Of a stretch of DNA of 64,000 nt, positions 10,300 to 23,285 are shown piece by piece (position 1 is the first letter of the stretch; each line of letters opens with the position of its first letter). A model generated the notes under the pieces. That model saw only the letters and a list, made by a program, of their open reading frames with translations. It searched no databases and was not told where the DNA came from. Both the position numbers and the translations under genes were made by a program. The DNA is taken from assembly GCF_000149955.1 (NCBI RefSeq), contig NC_030986.1, forward strand, positions 3,101,185 through 3,165,184. Direction: 5' to 3'. This DNA comes from Fusarium oxysporum f. sp. lycopersici 4287. Lineage: Eukaryota > Ascomycota > Sordariomycetes > Hypocreales > Nectriaceae.

Positions 10300-11880
10300 G
10301 GGGGGTGAATGATGAAACTGGATTTGATGCGAGGGGCGATTTCAGTTCGTTGAGAATATTGAAAATTCTTGTCTGGAGGCAGATTGCTGTTCCCTTTAAC
10401 AAAGCTTGCTTGATACGAGCTGCAGGGTGTTCTAGTTTGTTGACAAACAGACATAATAAAAGAATCCTATTTGAAACCTATCTTTATGGCTGTGGCGCAT
10501 GTCCAAGTGAATATTAATGCAAATCGGCGGTTAGGGGTAACGGATTGGTGGCCAGTATTGTACGGCGCAGATGTGCTGGTTGTCACTGACCTTTGAATTA
10601 CCTAAGTAGGTATGTAGGCATCTTATGGTAGCCAGTTGATAAATATCAAGGTACGTATAAGAAAATGCTGATCTAATTCTTGAATGGAAATCTCGGAAGC
10701 TCTCATTTCATTCACTTGAGTAGTTTGATGGAGACCTTTGTAAAAACTCCTTGACCTTTTGATTTAAGCTGCTCTAACTGTTATCAGCTGAATTCCTTGT
10801 GAGGAAGCTTGACACACTCGCGGGTAGCTGTACTTTTCCACCGAAGTTATCAATTTATGCGTCCAGGGCTTTCAAGAATCAACGACGAACCACTTTTCAT
10901 GAGAAAGATGTGATAAGTGAGGCATTAATATCAATCTTAAGCACTGTTTCTTGTAGCTTCGTTGAGTAGTGCAATCAGTCGATTGCTATAGAAGATTCCG
11001 GATTCTATTACCCCCCTGCTCGCATCAAGACTGGGATTGCGCGCAACGTTTGGAGTGGATGCTGAGCAACCATGGATCTCCTGCATCTATTTTAGTGCAC
11101 TTCTGCCCCCAAATCATCGTTCTCGAGGCCCGGCCCTAGCGCACGTAAGAATCACTAGAGCTGACCAGCCAAGCCTAAGGATTTTAGCTGCATCCATCTC
11201 TTCTTTCAGCTGGAACTCAGGCTGCTCAGCTCATCAACATGGAAAGCAACAGTCAACATTCAAGCAAGGTTCAAGGTTCTCAACTTTTGAGAAGTCAAGC
11301 AGCCCTTGGCTAAAGTCTCTTCAAACCCTTGTTACTGCAATCAGCATTGCTTCCTTGATTTGGCCTTGGGTAGCTGACTAGTATTCACTTCGGGAATGTT
11401 CTATCACATGGAAAGGGTCAAAAAGAGAAACTGCCCTAGCTTGGACATGCAGATACAGATGCAGGCCAAGCCGAGGAACCGGGCTGATCTGATCAGAGTT
11501 GTGTCATATATTGATTCTGGTTGGTGAGTGGCTGTGAGCCAGGTGGTGATTTATCCCCGGATATCCCTTGACCATGGTTCCTTGCTTGCAAAGTCAATTA
11601 AAGTACTTGTTAACCGATCTCGATGGTCCTTATCGTTGAAGATTTGTTTATCTTCCGAGACTGTCTCATCTTCCGTCAATACTCGGGGAAGTCTTTCTCC
11701 CTTCCCAAACACAGCTGCTTGTCCATCAACTGCCTCCATGTCCCCCTCAGTCATGGTACGTCAGCTTTGTAATCCAGAGCCACCAATCTGTCTATCTTGA
11801 AAGGAGACTGACTACATGCTCAGGTAGACACAAATACAGCGCTCGAACAGCGTTCAGAGCGAGATATACGTTCCCCAGAC
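10300..11880. other. Intergenic, with a possible extra 5' exon of the sulfurase-like gene
   Basis: This 1.6-kb gap separates two plus-strand genes. Most of it shows nothing recognisable. At 11738-11755 a short in-frame ATG segment is followed by a good intron (GTACGT at 11756, CTGAC branch, CAG at 11823) that would join in frame to the sulfurase-like gene. A 67-codon minus-strand frame at 11551-11754 is rich in charged residues but matches nothing I know. Confidence 0.4.
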
Positions 11881-13633
11881 ATGGAATACAACTTATCGGT
11901 CGAGGATTTTCGAGAATATGAGTATCCTAACATGGTACAAGGTGTGCCAGTCTCACTCCTTGGTTCTTCATCCCCAGATCCGCTGACGCTTGCTTACAGG
12001 GGCTTATCTTGATCATGGAGGAGCTACCATATATGCGCGATCACTTATAACCGGCTTCTCCCAAGCAATGATTGGTAACCTCTGGGGTAATCCGCACTCA
12101 GAGAATCTCCCGGCAAAGTTGTCAGGTGATATGATTGATAATATTCGTGCAAAAGCTCTTGATTTCCTTGGTGCTGATCCAAAGTATTTCGACCTGGTCT
12201 TCGTCGCCAATGCTACGGCTGCTATCAAGCTCGTTGCTGACGCGTTTCGGGACATCGGAGAGAAGACCCCTACCAAGGGTTTCTGGTATGGATGTCACAA
12301 AGAAGCCCACACGAGTATTATCGGGGTTCGCGCACTTACGTCTGGGGACTATCATTGTTTCGAAGATGATGAGAGTGTTGAAGAATGGATCTCGCGGCCT
12401 TTCAGCTGCCAGTCCCGGAGAGGAAAATCGACCAGTCTGGGCTTGTTCGCATATCCAGGCCAGTCCAATCTTAGTGGACGCCGGTTACCACAGGACTGGT
12501 CGAAAAGAATACGGCAACACCCTCAACTTCGAAATGTCTATACCCTTTTCGATGCTGCAGCTCTCGCTATGACTAGCTCCCTCAGCTCCCTTTTCCACGA
12601 TCCGATGGATGCACCCGACTTCACTTGCCTTTCGTTTTACAAGATATTTGGCTTCCCTGATTTGGGAGCCTTGGTTGTCAGGCGGGCATCCGGACATATA
12701 CTGAACCTGAGGAGATACTTTGGCGGAGGAACAATTGCTCAGTTATCCCCCTCAAAAGACTCCCGGGTTATGAAGAAAGTTCCCGGGCTGGGGGATCTGC
12801 ATAAAATATGGGATATACATGAAGGTGTCGAGGATGGCACACTGCCATTTCACAGTATCTTGGCGCTTGGAGTCGCCATCGATACACACCTAAGGCTTTA
12901 TGGCTCAATGGTGAGTTGTCATGACACTTTAAAATTGGGATTAACTGACGGTTGGTCGCAGGATATGATATCTCGTCATTGCTGTTATCTCGCTCGCTAC
13001 TTATATGAACGTCTTGTGGATCTGAAGCACCGAAACGGATCTCCATTGATCGAGCTATATGTTGATAGCCCATTCATGTATGGCGACCCTTCACTTCAAG
13101 GGCCAACTTTTGCCTTCAACATTATGAAAGAGGATGGTTCATATATCCCCTGGACGGAGGTAGAGAGGCTTGCCAATAGCGCTGGAGTATACATACGAGC
13201 AGGAGGTAAGGACATCATCTGGATTCATGTTAACACTGCTGACGATTATGCTTCAGGCGTTTGCTGCCCTGGTGGTGTCGCTAAAGCCTTGGACTATGAG
13301 GACTGGGAATGGGACAGAATCTTCTCAAGCGGACACGCCTGTGGATCGAGTGAGATGGCAGTCATACATAATAAGCCAACAGGGTATGTTTCACCATAAT
13401 CATCAAATTCATCGACTGACAGGAGCAGAATCGTTCGCGCGAGTCTCGGTCCCATGACGACGAAGCGAGATATACAGGCCTTCATATCATTTCTTTCCAA
13501 CGAGTTCAGCACAAAAAGCGCACCAATACCACGATTGCTTGGAACAGCAAAGGATTTGCCGCTACGGGAGAAGTTCCCCTATCTTACATCCGAAAAGGAG
13601 TTTAGTGAGCGCGACCTTGTTTATGAGCATTGA
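11881..13633 (+). CDS. NifS-like PLP protein related to molybdenum-cofactor sulfurase N-terminal domain
   Basis: Four exons (11881-11941, 12000-12910, 12962-13383, 13429-13633) give 532 residues. Key features of class V aminotransferase/Mo-cofactor sulfurase proteins are present: AYLDHGGATIYA, NLWGNPHS, a segment around FVANATAAIKLV, CLSFYKIFGFPDLGALVVR with the putative PLP lysine, and GIVRASLGPMTTKRDIQAF near the end. Full-length Mo-cofactor sulfurases add a MOSC domain of about 300 residues; here the protein stops shortly after the NifS-like domain. The role may be sulfur transfer or something diverged. The 51-nt second intron is a multiple of three and stop-free, so it could be read through. 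An upstream exon at 11738-11755 plus 11824-11880 could extend the N-terminus by 25 residues. Confidence 0.82.
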
Positions 13634-14607
13634 AATATGTGGTGGAAGGGGTTGATGTTTATTTGAATTTGTATGAGGAGTGAACTGAAGAGTTCGGTGT
13701 GCATCAAAGGAGCTTTGTGTGAAATTGGTGTGGTTTGTGTCTTTGTCGACATAAGCCGCTGGGGATAGGTCTCATATGGGAATATCTATACTCACCTACA
13801 CCTTCATCACTTCCTAATCTACCTAAGTTAATGCTTTTATATTTCCTTGAGATAATAAAAAAAACGTATCTCGGGTCATGCTGAGTCAATTATCCAACAG
13901 TCACAGAATTGCAGAGACGTTCCGTCTTTGTACATGCTTCGAATTCTGTCTTCATCTTCTCGCCAGGGACAATACATTCACGGAACAAGGGCTTTTAAAG
14001 AAAAGACGATCAGACAAGACCTAAAAGATCTCTGAGCATGACCTTTCGTGACAAAGACAGCCCAACGATGACATTTAAGTACTGGTACACTTGTAAGAGA
14101 TATCAGATCCATATTTTCAATTTGACAAACACCTTACTAAGGAAAGGCAGCTTCCATTCCAGGTTGCTGCCGGTTACCTTACCCTTCGCTTATCGTTGAA
14201 AAGCACCTTCCTCAGCAACTTCGCAGCACTCTGCCTTCACGTGATTTGCATCATATCCAAACCACCTTACTTTACTACAGAAAAAGACGACGATTGCCTG
14301 CGTTCGAGCACAATAGCAGTCCGACCATTTTATTGTTTTTGGACCACAAAATTCTTAAGAGCTCTCTCTCTCTCCCAGCCAACATCAATATAGTAGAAAT
14401 TTCTTAGCTTTTTCATCTCGTCCCTCATGCAATCGTCGCAACTAGATTCTTTACACTTACCCCACGTCTTCGATACCAGAATACACCCTTTATCGATCTA
14501 CGCATTGCGGTCTGCGATCAAGCCGGTTCGGGGGTCTCCAGATTTTATACCAGCGCACAAGGCATCTGCTCGCACTTTTCGCCTACGCCGCTATTTCAGT
14601 ACAAAAA
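13634..14607. other. Intergenic
   Basis: This 0.97-kb gap holds the 3' region of the sulfurase-like gene and the promoter and pyrimidine-rich leader of the next gene, with a short CT run at 14362-14374. No gene is visible. Confidence 0.5.
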
Positions 14608-16965
14608 ATGGCGAAGAAAAAAGGCAACCAGACTCCTGGTGGTGAGGGGCAGAATGCGACCCTGGACAACGCTTCGCAAACGCATCCACAAACCTCAAAT
14701 ACTATGGATACAAACGGAGGGAGTCAAAAGAAGAAACCAAAGACGTCGAAAGAAGGTTCTTCTTCCTCGTCTTCGTCTTTCCAGACACTTAACATTTGCC
14801 GGAACAAGTAGGTTTGGTTATGCGCCGCTGATTTTCTTGCAAAGTGGCCATTTGCGATCCATTCGATTACGGCGTTGACGCTCTACCTTAGGCATTGGCG
14901 ATACATATCCTCTTTCCACGGTCCTTGGCTCCAAATGCCTATCGAAATCCTCGAAACAATTGCCAACATCAACTACAATACCCCCCGGCCGTGTCCTATT
15001 GACCCTGCCGTCCTCTATGACCTACTGAAGATTCGCCGTCTCGTCGACGAAGCCACCAATCTCGCCGTGAGAGCTGCTAGTGATATTGCCTCACCCGTGT
15101 TGACTAACGTGCATGGTGGACTACCCGGCGCATCTTCTATGTCTGTGTTGGGAATGACAGGGCCAGGACATGGGACAAGGTTGAGCCGCGAGCGCAAGTT
15201 TCGGATGAGGGAGCAGGCAAGCCAGAAGCTTAGCCGTGCATACCATCTAGATGAAATTGCTTGCAGCGTTGCAACAATGCAGGGTGCTTCACCGATTGAT
15301 GAGATTGGGGCGCTGGTGCTGTTGCGTAACCCACAGGATCAAGATGCCAAATATGTACATTTCTTTCATGAGAAAATACCCTCCCGCCAGTTGGCAGAGT
15401 CTACTAGTCTTCAGCCCTTGACAGACATCATATCCGAGAGGCCCAACGAGGGTGAAGCTCTCCGAACGCGTGCAATCGTCAAAACTTTCAAGGAGGATTT
15501 CGAAGGTGCGGCTCATGACTTGACAGTCGCCCTCACAGTGTGTCGAATACATCAGCAACCCAATCGACTCAGTGGCAACGAACTCGAGTCCCAGTATGCA
15601 CATCGAGGCAGACGATGGCGTCAAGACATCACCCCATCTGAGAAAGATCAACCGAGTAGTTTAGAATCTCAGCTGTTATTCCTTCGTGGCGCGGCGTATC
15701 TATCACTGGCATGTCAGTATGTCGAAGGTGGCATCCCAACAAGTCAGAGCCAGAGTGGGCATGCCGATTCGCACAGCCCAGACGAGGCCTTTGATCCAGA
15801 AGTCAGTAGCCGCAAGTCGCCAGAGATTGAAGAAAAGTCTCTCCGTGAACAGGCCGAAGCGCGGAAGCTTGTCAAGAAGTACGCAAAGTGGGCGCTTCGA
15901 GACCTCCTCACCTTTATGTCACATTTCGAGTACGCGCCCAATTTACCATCCTCCATCGCAAAGGACTTTAATGATCGAGTTAATTCCTCCGCAAAAGGCA
16001 CCCGCCATCCTCGCCCTTCTGAGGCCACATACTCTCTCGAGCCACATACCACTTACGCCATTTCGGAACTCTTCGCCGCCGTCCCCCCTTCAGACCTCCC
16101 TCCATATCCTAACCAAGAGGTGAAAAACTCCAATGGGAAAACACAGCCATCCGATATGCCCCAGACATGCGAATGGTCGACGTACCACCCCCTTATGGCC
16201 GACGCCCTTCACTCCCTCCTCCTTTGTCACTGCCTCACCCAAACTTCGGCCAAGGAGCTTCAACGCCACACCTACATGGCGGCAAGACTGATCCGTCTCG
16301 CCGATGGCTATCCGGTCTTCCAACCTAGTCGCTCTGCTGCTCGGTCTGACTGGGTTGAAATTCTCCGCCGCGCCGACGATAACTGGCTACAGCTCAGCGC
16401 CTCTTGGGAGACCTTATGCATACCTGCGCCCCTCCCGTTCTTATACGATACCCTCCCCCAGGATGTCTCAAAGATGCACATCGGTGCTTCTCGTAAGGAA
16501 GCTGCTGCCGCCGCCGCATCTCTAATCAATGGTGGATCCGACAACGCTAGACCAGCCGTACTGAGTCCGGCAGACAAGCGTCGACAGCGCAAGCGGGAAC
16601 ACGACCAGCGAGTCTACGAAGCCCTCAATGATGAACGAGTCTGTGATGATGCCACCTTCCGTGCATCCATTGAGGCTAGAGAGAAGCGTGATGAGAAAGA
16701 ACGTGCTGCAACTGCCGCTGCTGCCAACGGCTCTTCATCCAATGCCACATCTACTAACAATTCAGGTCTCAAGGGATGGTCTGACGACGATAGCAAGGAC
16801 TACCCCCTTTGCAGTGTGAGGGCTAGCCTTATCGCACAGTGGGTGCAGAAAGCACCCATCGTCACAGGTACCACGCGACGCAAGAAGCGTACCAAGAAGA
16901 CTGTCAGCAGGGCAGCCTCACTAGCTGGCCTTCCAGAGAAGAGGAACCTTGAAGATGGAAAATAA
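14608..16965 (+). CDS. Conserved fungal protein of unknown function, 757 aa
   Basis: Two exons (14608-14807, 14892-16965) flank an 84-nt intron (GTAGGT to CTTAG), and the joined frame reads NICRNKHWRYISSFHGPWLQ. The N-terminus is Lys/Ser/Thr-rich and disordered. A well-structured region follows, starting PIEILETIANINYN (F-box-like or helical in appearance) and continuing with alternating helices around residues 180-300, including segments such as GEALRTRAIVKTFKEDFEGA that look like degenerate tetratricopeptide helices. A Glu/Arg-rich coiled stretch and an Arg/Lys-rich tail (around TTRRKKRTKK) close the protein, possibly nuclear or nucleolar localisation signals. I recognise it as a type of protein conserved across filamentous ascomycetes but know no function and do not assign one. 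Confidence 0.75.
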
Positions 16966-17331
16966 ACTATGCCGCCATAACGACCATTTGCTAACCCCGT
17001 ATTTCTTTGGTTGCCATTTTTGGCCACTCAGTTGGTGTGTCGCCTGCCCCCATTTGCGGGAACCTTATATGATGAAGAGTAAGCTTGATATCCGAAAGAT
17101 AATATTTCGTGGACTTCACTAAGTGATCTCGGGACGGGACTTTTCATGACAAATGCGTTTCATACAGTATAAATCAAGACTTGAAACAAGTGCAGGTCTA
17201 TCATTCAAGCGTCCTTCCGCAGACAATGTCTAATGCTTTATAACCAAGAAACGCCGTCCATGCTTACATATCCTGTGAAACCAATCCATTACCTCAATTC
17301 ATTCTATCCTATCTCATATTTAGCAATAATC
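16966..17331. other. Convergent 3' intergenic region
   Basis: This 366-bp stretch lies between the stop codons of two convergent genes and probably holds both polyadenylation regions. No other feature is seen. Confidence 0.5.
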
Positions 17332-20306
17332 TTAATACCACCTGTTGTTAGATATGTTTCCCCCGTTGAGGAACGCATCAATGTCTCCCATACCCTCGGT
17401 CTCAAGCACATTCATCAACTCAAGCTGCTGTGACTGTGTAAGGCTACCTTGCCGAGCAAAACCATAGTCAAACTGAGGAGGAGGGACATTCCCGCCTTGA
17501 ATGTTCTGCAACCCAAGACCAGAGCCTGACATATCGCCATAGTTCCCAGGATTCGCCATGGAATCGTTGAAAAAACTGTTGCTCATATTGTTAAAAGCGT
17601 ACGGGGAAATAAATGGTGCAGGCGGCGAGAACCAATCGCCAATACCGCTTGGGGTTGGTAGAGGCCTTTGGGTAGGTGCAGCCTGTGGGTTTTGGGGTAC
17701 AACAAACGTGGGCCCACGTTGAGATTGTTCAATCTTGATAGGAGGGGACATGTTTGTCTGCACGGGCACCAGGGGAGCTCCAGCTGGCGAGGCATGCTGC
17801 ATAATAGGTGTAGGATGGGCTGTCAGGGTGTTTGAGGGCGATAAAGTATTACTAGGGGTTGGTGTTGCCATATTGCCGGTCGGGATGCTATCAGGAGGAG
17901 TTGGCAATTGCTCTGACATGTGATCCGGAGGCGATGTTATATGTTGCTCAGGGGTTGTGGTAGCTGGTGGTGTTGGGTCATCCATCATGTTCTCGCCGGG
18001 CTGCATAAAGTCGGGTGGGAAGTATGAGAATCTTCGCCCCGTAGGTTCATTGCTCGCAGGGTTGAAGAAGATGGAGTTAGACCTGAAGCTCGGCTGAGGT
18101 GGAGGAAAGTTGGGATCGAAGGCGTAAGCATTCATGGCCTCTGGTGGTGAGTTGAATACATGATTGAACTGAGGTGGGTTCTGATAAGGGGCTTGGACTT
18201 GTTGAAGGTTCTGGAAGGCTTCGGGCGAGTTAGGGTCCGCGAAGGAAGGGGGCGTGGTGAAGAAGCCGGCTGCCTGTCCCGTCATTGGGCGTTCATCATA
18301 GCCTTGTAAACAAGCTTTCGAGAAGATGGAGTAAAGTTGTGAGGCGGATGCAGTCCCCGGCCATCTTTCCGTACAACGATCCAAAACCTCCATAGAAGTC
18401 TGAACGAGGGTTTCAACCTCATGACGGGGATGCGCTCGGCGCACCTCTGGATACGAAACAGTCCATAAGAGTGTGTTGAGGGACATGTTCACGGTCAGAA
18501 GGAAAACCCATGTGAGATCTGCGCCACTTCCCATCTGCTTAGCATTGAGCTGGATGATATACGCTGCGCTCTCATAACAAATCGCAGCGGCGCGAGGTGA
18601 TGGCTTTGGAATCTGCGGAGAAGGTCTATACATGAATATCCTCATCTGATGATACCTGCCGGTGAACCTATCGAATCGCATTAGACATGAGAGCAATAGC
18701 ATGGAGGGGGACATACCAAGGCTTGCACCAATCGGGGCTTGTAGGTGATGCATCTAGCCATTCTTTGTTCATCTTCTCAATTCTTGCAAACCAAGGGTGC
18801 GAGTCGTTCTTTGGTTCTTCCTTCTTCTTCTCATACAAAGCCCTTCGGATCTCGGCCTGGCACATTCTCATTCTGTAGAAATGAATAGCAACAAGTTTAC
18901 GCTCACTGGGAGGGCCAGGCTGGATGCCCTGGTCAGTGATATTGTCGTCGTCGACTGCTGCGAAGAATTCGACGTCTAGTCGGTCGTCGCCTGTCGCAAA
19001 ACTGTTGGGCCTACCCATACTGTGCGCCAAGCCATATTCCATCGCGGCCACAGTCCAGATAATCCGCCTCCTCATATCGATTGTTTTGGCATCCAAGTTG
19101 TACCCTGTAGAAATAGTCTTTTCGCTGGCGAGTCCTTCTTGCTGGCATATTCTAGCGGCCAGGCCGATCACATAGTAGATCGGCGTCCTTGTAGGGGTGA
19201 GAAGCGAATATTCTCCGAGAAGCACAAGGCATTGCAATGTCTTGAGATCCTTGGGGCGGACGACGTCTTCGAATAATTGCATTGCTGCCAAGTAGTAGCT
19301 GTCTGCCAAACCAGCATATTGCGTGTCAAGCTTTTGTAAGCTGATGGCTACAAGCATTCTGACAATAAAAAGCCGATAGGGATCAGTGTCGCCATTGTAG
19401 ACCGCATCTAGATCCTGTAGAAGATCTTTTTCGTGCAGAACAGGCCAGAAGAGTTGAGCTTTTATAAGTTAGCATTCCCAATGGAGTAGTCCAAAATAGG
19501 ATTGAGATTTACCTTTCTGGTTAAAGATCTCCAGTAACTTATCTGCAACAGCTCTTGTGGGCAAACTTTCGGCTGGATGCTGGCTAATCATGGGGTAACT
19601 CTTTCTCCTTGCCGAAGGCCCCGTCATTTGTATAGACTGCATACGAGCTTGTCTGGCGCGGACGCTGGGGATGAGATCGGAGATGCGTTTGGAATCAGTG
19701 TATCTTTTCGCTTGCTCCATAAGAAGACGTGTCATTGCGATACCGCTACTGGGTCCTAGGTATCGAGGGGTCTCATCGCCACCATTCAGCCGAACCATTC
19801 CGCCGGGCCGTACCATATCTTCATTACTTGTAGGGTACTCATTTTCGTCGTCGGTATATTGGCTAAGCTCCGCCTCGAGTTGCCTGACTTTGTCCTGTAG
19901 CCTAATAACATAATGCCTGTTGATCTTGCGACCTTTGGCTGCATCAAGGTATTCGCAAGTCGATCCGGATCTTTCACATGGCAAACAGCGGGGCAAAGTT
20001 GGATCGCATCGAGTTTTCCTCTACATAGGAATACATTAGCATGTAGCTCAGATTATCGAGTTGCACCAAGAGGATAAGTACCTGTCGGCAACGGCAGCAA
20101 GCTGTCAGAGTGTGGGCAATGCGGTGACTCGAGCCGTCGCCATCCGAAGTTTCGTCAGTCTGCTGTACAGGTTTCCTGAAAGCCGGCGGAGGTGGCGGCT
20201 GCTGCTGGAACTGGACCATGTGGTGTTGAGGGTGACCCATGAAGACGGGATTCTGGCGGGGAGCAACTTGGCCGAAGCCTTGCCGGAAGATATCTGCCGG
20301 GTCCAT
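17332..20306 (-). CDS. Zn2Cys6 transcription factor with fungal-specific middle homology domain, 936 aa
   Basis: Four exons (20082-20306, 19513-20020, 18717-19458, 17332-18667) are joined by introns of 61, 54 and 49 nt. The zinc cluster is split by intron 1 and reads TACCRCRQRKTRCDPTLPRC then LPC and ERSGSTC, i.e. Cx2Cx6Cx6Cx2Cx6C near residues 68-97, followed by a basic linker and a coiled coil (IRLQDKVRQLEAEL). The fungal transcription-factor domain (PF04082 type) spans roughly residues 230-500, with LQCLVLLGEYSLLT and DMRRRIIWTVAAMEY. The C-terminal 400 residues are rich in Pro, Gln, Asn and Thr, typical of an activation region. The long, conserved filamentous-fungal design resembles hyphal-growth regulators such as EBR1 of Fusarium, but I cannot confirm orthology. 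Confidence 0.85.
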
Positions 20307-23285
20307 TGGATGTATCGGCGCAATCGCCTATGAGGTAGGATGAACTTGGTCGCGCGCAGGCATCCGATGCCGAGATTATCGATATCGAGAGGCCGATGCG
20401 CTGAGAGGCACGGTTACGCACGCACACGGGGAATAGAAACAAAGCAAACAGGGCGCAGGGACGCCTTGAACCAAAACGATGACGATAGATTCTAGCTCCT
20501 GGATCAGAGCAGGCGTTTATGGATAATCCGTGATGGTAAGGGATGTATACGCTGATGGCAACATCACCGCTGGTTGACTGGATAATATTGGTCAGACGAT
20601 TGTGTTGTGGGAGTGTTTGGTAGAGGACACAGGCAAAGTGATTGTGTACCTAGGTATGGATGTACGCCAAAGCAGGTCAGTTCTTGGACGACGCGGAAAC
20701 GAGGGGCAAGGCAACAGGTCGATGGGCAAGTTAGTTGTTGTTGATTGGCTGCTTGACTCTCGCGACGCCCAAGCGTCCAGGGCAAGCGAGGTTGCAATAG
20801 CGGGGAAACTGTTCGAGGTCGATGCTCACTAACAAGACCCTGAGAAATTTGAAGCCTCCACTGGGAGTTGAAGTGGCACAGAAGGCTGGGCGGGTCAGGT
20901 ATGTCAACGCATCACCAATGCCTTAGTAAGTTGACCTAGAGAATTAGGGCCTTTGGTGAAAATTAAGAGATAATAGCTAGCTAGAATAGACATCAACACC
21001 AATCTTTTGCTGGTCTAAACCGCCGGACCATAGTTCATTTGCTTGGATCCGCTAGAAGGATAAGGTTTGCAGGTTTCTTGATGAGTACCAGATGTCACGA
21101 GCTGTTTGACAGCTCGGCGCAACATATTGGCTGAGTGATGAATGTTTCAGCATTCAGGAAACCTGCCCCAGATAAGGTGGACGAAAATTGACTTTACCTC
21201 GACAGGACTAGTCTTAGCTTCTATTAGTGCAGATCCTTGAATGACAGGTGCTGAATTGTGATGAATTTTATTGTTCGGTCAGCCCGCTCTGGGTCCTTCA
21301 ACGTTGATTCCAGGGCATGCATTTCGCGTGGATCATGTGGCCGAGAAGCCATATACGACATTCGATGGCGCGCGTGTCAGCAATGACATGTCGCGCAAAT
21401 ATGTTCAGGAAGTCCCTCACAACACAACACGTAAAGGACCCATATACGATTCCCTGTTGTAGATTCAGGCATCTGCCGTAATCTGATAGAGCCCACTCCA
21501 GCTTTGTCCAACCATCGTGCTACATCGTGTTATTTTATGGGTCGCGGAACTTGAGCTCGATACTCAAGTACCGTGCGGAATTGATTCTTCTCCAGCCGGA
21601 CGTGCAACCGGGCGAATAGTTATGCATGCATGGTTTCTTCTGTTTTCATCTGCCATGGACGTCTTGCTCACGAGACCCGCTACTACAGGTATCTTACTTA
21701 GCCTCGAAGTCTGTTCGCGCCTCTATCGGTTGATAAATAAGCTACAAAACCTTGCCATCCTGCCATCCCACGTTCAATATCTGATACTCTGTTTTGTGTC
21801 GATATAAAACTCAACCTTACCCGCTACTCAGTCGCGTTTACAGACTGTAACTCAGTCGTTAATGTTATAGTATTTACTTGTCGCAAGTCCAAGCATGAGA
21901 GTTTCAATCGAAGTAGAGAAACTTATAGCTCTAAAAACAACAGACGTTGGCATGTCATGATGAGGTCGAAGGGAGCTACGATTGCACAGTATTCTGCAGG
22001 TCAAGTACGTACACAGACACATTGAATATTCGGCAGGTATTTAAAGTATAGCATTGAACTGACGTGCATCGGGGAAATGAATCCGGTCAGTCCGTCTGAG
22101 ATTCGTCGTATCCTAAATTCGCCCTGGTTCTATAACTCTGCATTTCGGTGGCTCAACACGGCATAAGACAGCATATGATAGAGTTCGGAACTTTTGTACA
22201 CAGGGAAATTTGTTAGCGGGAATTGGCATATTAGATATTGAAGCTTCGGGGAGTCATTGATCACCGACCCTCAATTTTGTTCTGAGGTTGATGAATAGAG
22301 TTTACAATCATGAACCGAGGTGGTTGTTCTACTGACGCCCGCCTGGGATGAGCTCACCTGCCAATAACAACTGAACTGTCCGTACTGTCATGGAGGCTCG
22401 CCTGATCTTTTTTCTTCCTACACTCATGTCGCTGACATTCTTGATACGCAATAACAACAACCATTATCACCGTCAGAAATAGCAACGCTCTTCAATACTA
22501 AAACTGCCCATCACAGACCATATAATAGTACCTGTACCTCTTGCTAATCGTCATTTGTGCCGCTGTATAACCGCACTACGCCATCTATCCACCCACATTT
22601 GTTGCCCCGCCCCGCTCGACAACTCGAGGGACACGAGTCGACTTGATGAGACAACAGCACTTTATTATCTTTATTGTCGCCAAAACTACATTGCCATGTT
22701 TTGCGGTTGAGATGCCACTTCCCTCCCGTCATCATCTCAGCTTGTCCTTTTCAGAAACTTAGAGAGAGGTCTGAAACCCCAATACAACGCGTTATCGACG
22801 CATCGAGTTCTTTAAGTCCATTCCTGGATGATTGTCCCGCAACCGTCCACTCAGAAGAACTAGCCAACGACGCCACGGAACAGTGGATTGACTGCCTGCA
22901 CAAGACCGCGCCCATTTCCCACGCCCCTTTCTGATTGCGCTTCACGTTGTGGTCAGGCTCCTTGAGATTCTTCAAGTCAACTACAATCCCTTCGTATTAC
23001 CGGAGTCAACGGCTTAGATCACAGGTCAATCCACTGACTCTTGTTCACTGACTTCTGGAACCGACCTGGTCCTCGTGGTCTTAATTGTCCCGCTTCCGAG
23101 TGGAGAAATTTGACGACACTCGAACGAACTGTTACCCCAGACCTCACCCATCAACTACTATCTCCAGTCAAGCTCTATTCGTTACGCTTATTGTAGTTGG
23201 TTGCACGGACACTCCGCAATATCAGTCCTTCAGGACTTTTCTCGTCGATACCTTGTGCTAGGTCGGCATCTACAGGCTTAACAAC
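20307..23285. other. 3-kb intergenic region between two divergent Zn2Cys6 genes
   Basis: Both flanking genes encode zinc-cluster regulators transcribed away from this gap, so it holds two promoters and probably long 5' leaders with small upstream frames. The open frames here are under 100 codons and show no family motif. No tRNA or 5S gene was found. Confidence 0.5.

Noticed and set aside
11037..11381. 114-codon plus-strand frame with a hydrophobic C-terminus
   Set aside because: Residue composition is ordinary for chance frames, there is no homology I recognise, and no promoter context.
11551..11754. 67-codon minus-strand frame rich in charged residues
   Set aside because: It overlaps the probable 5' region of the sulfurase-like gene, has no known motif and no splice partner.
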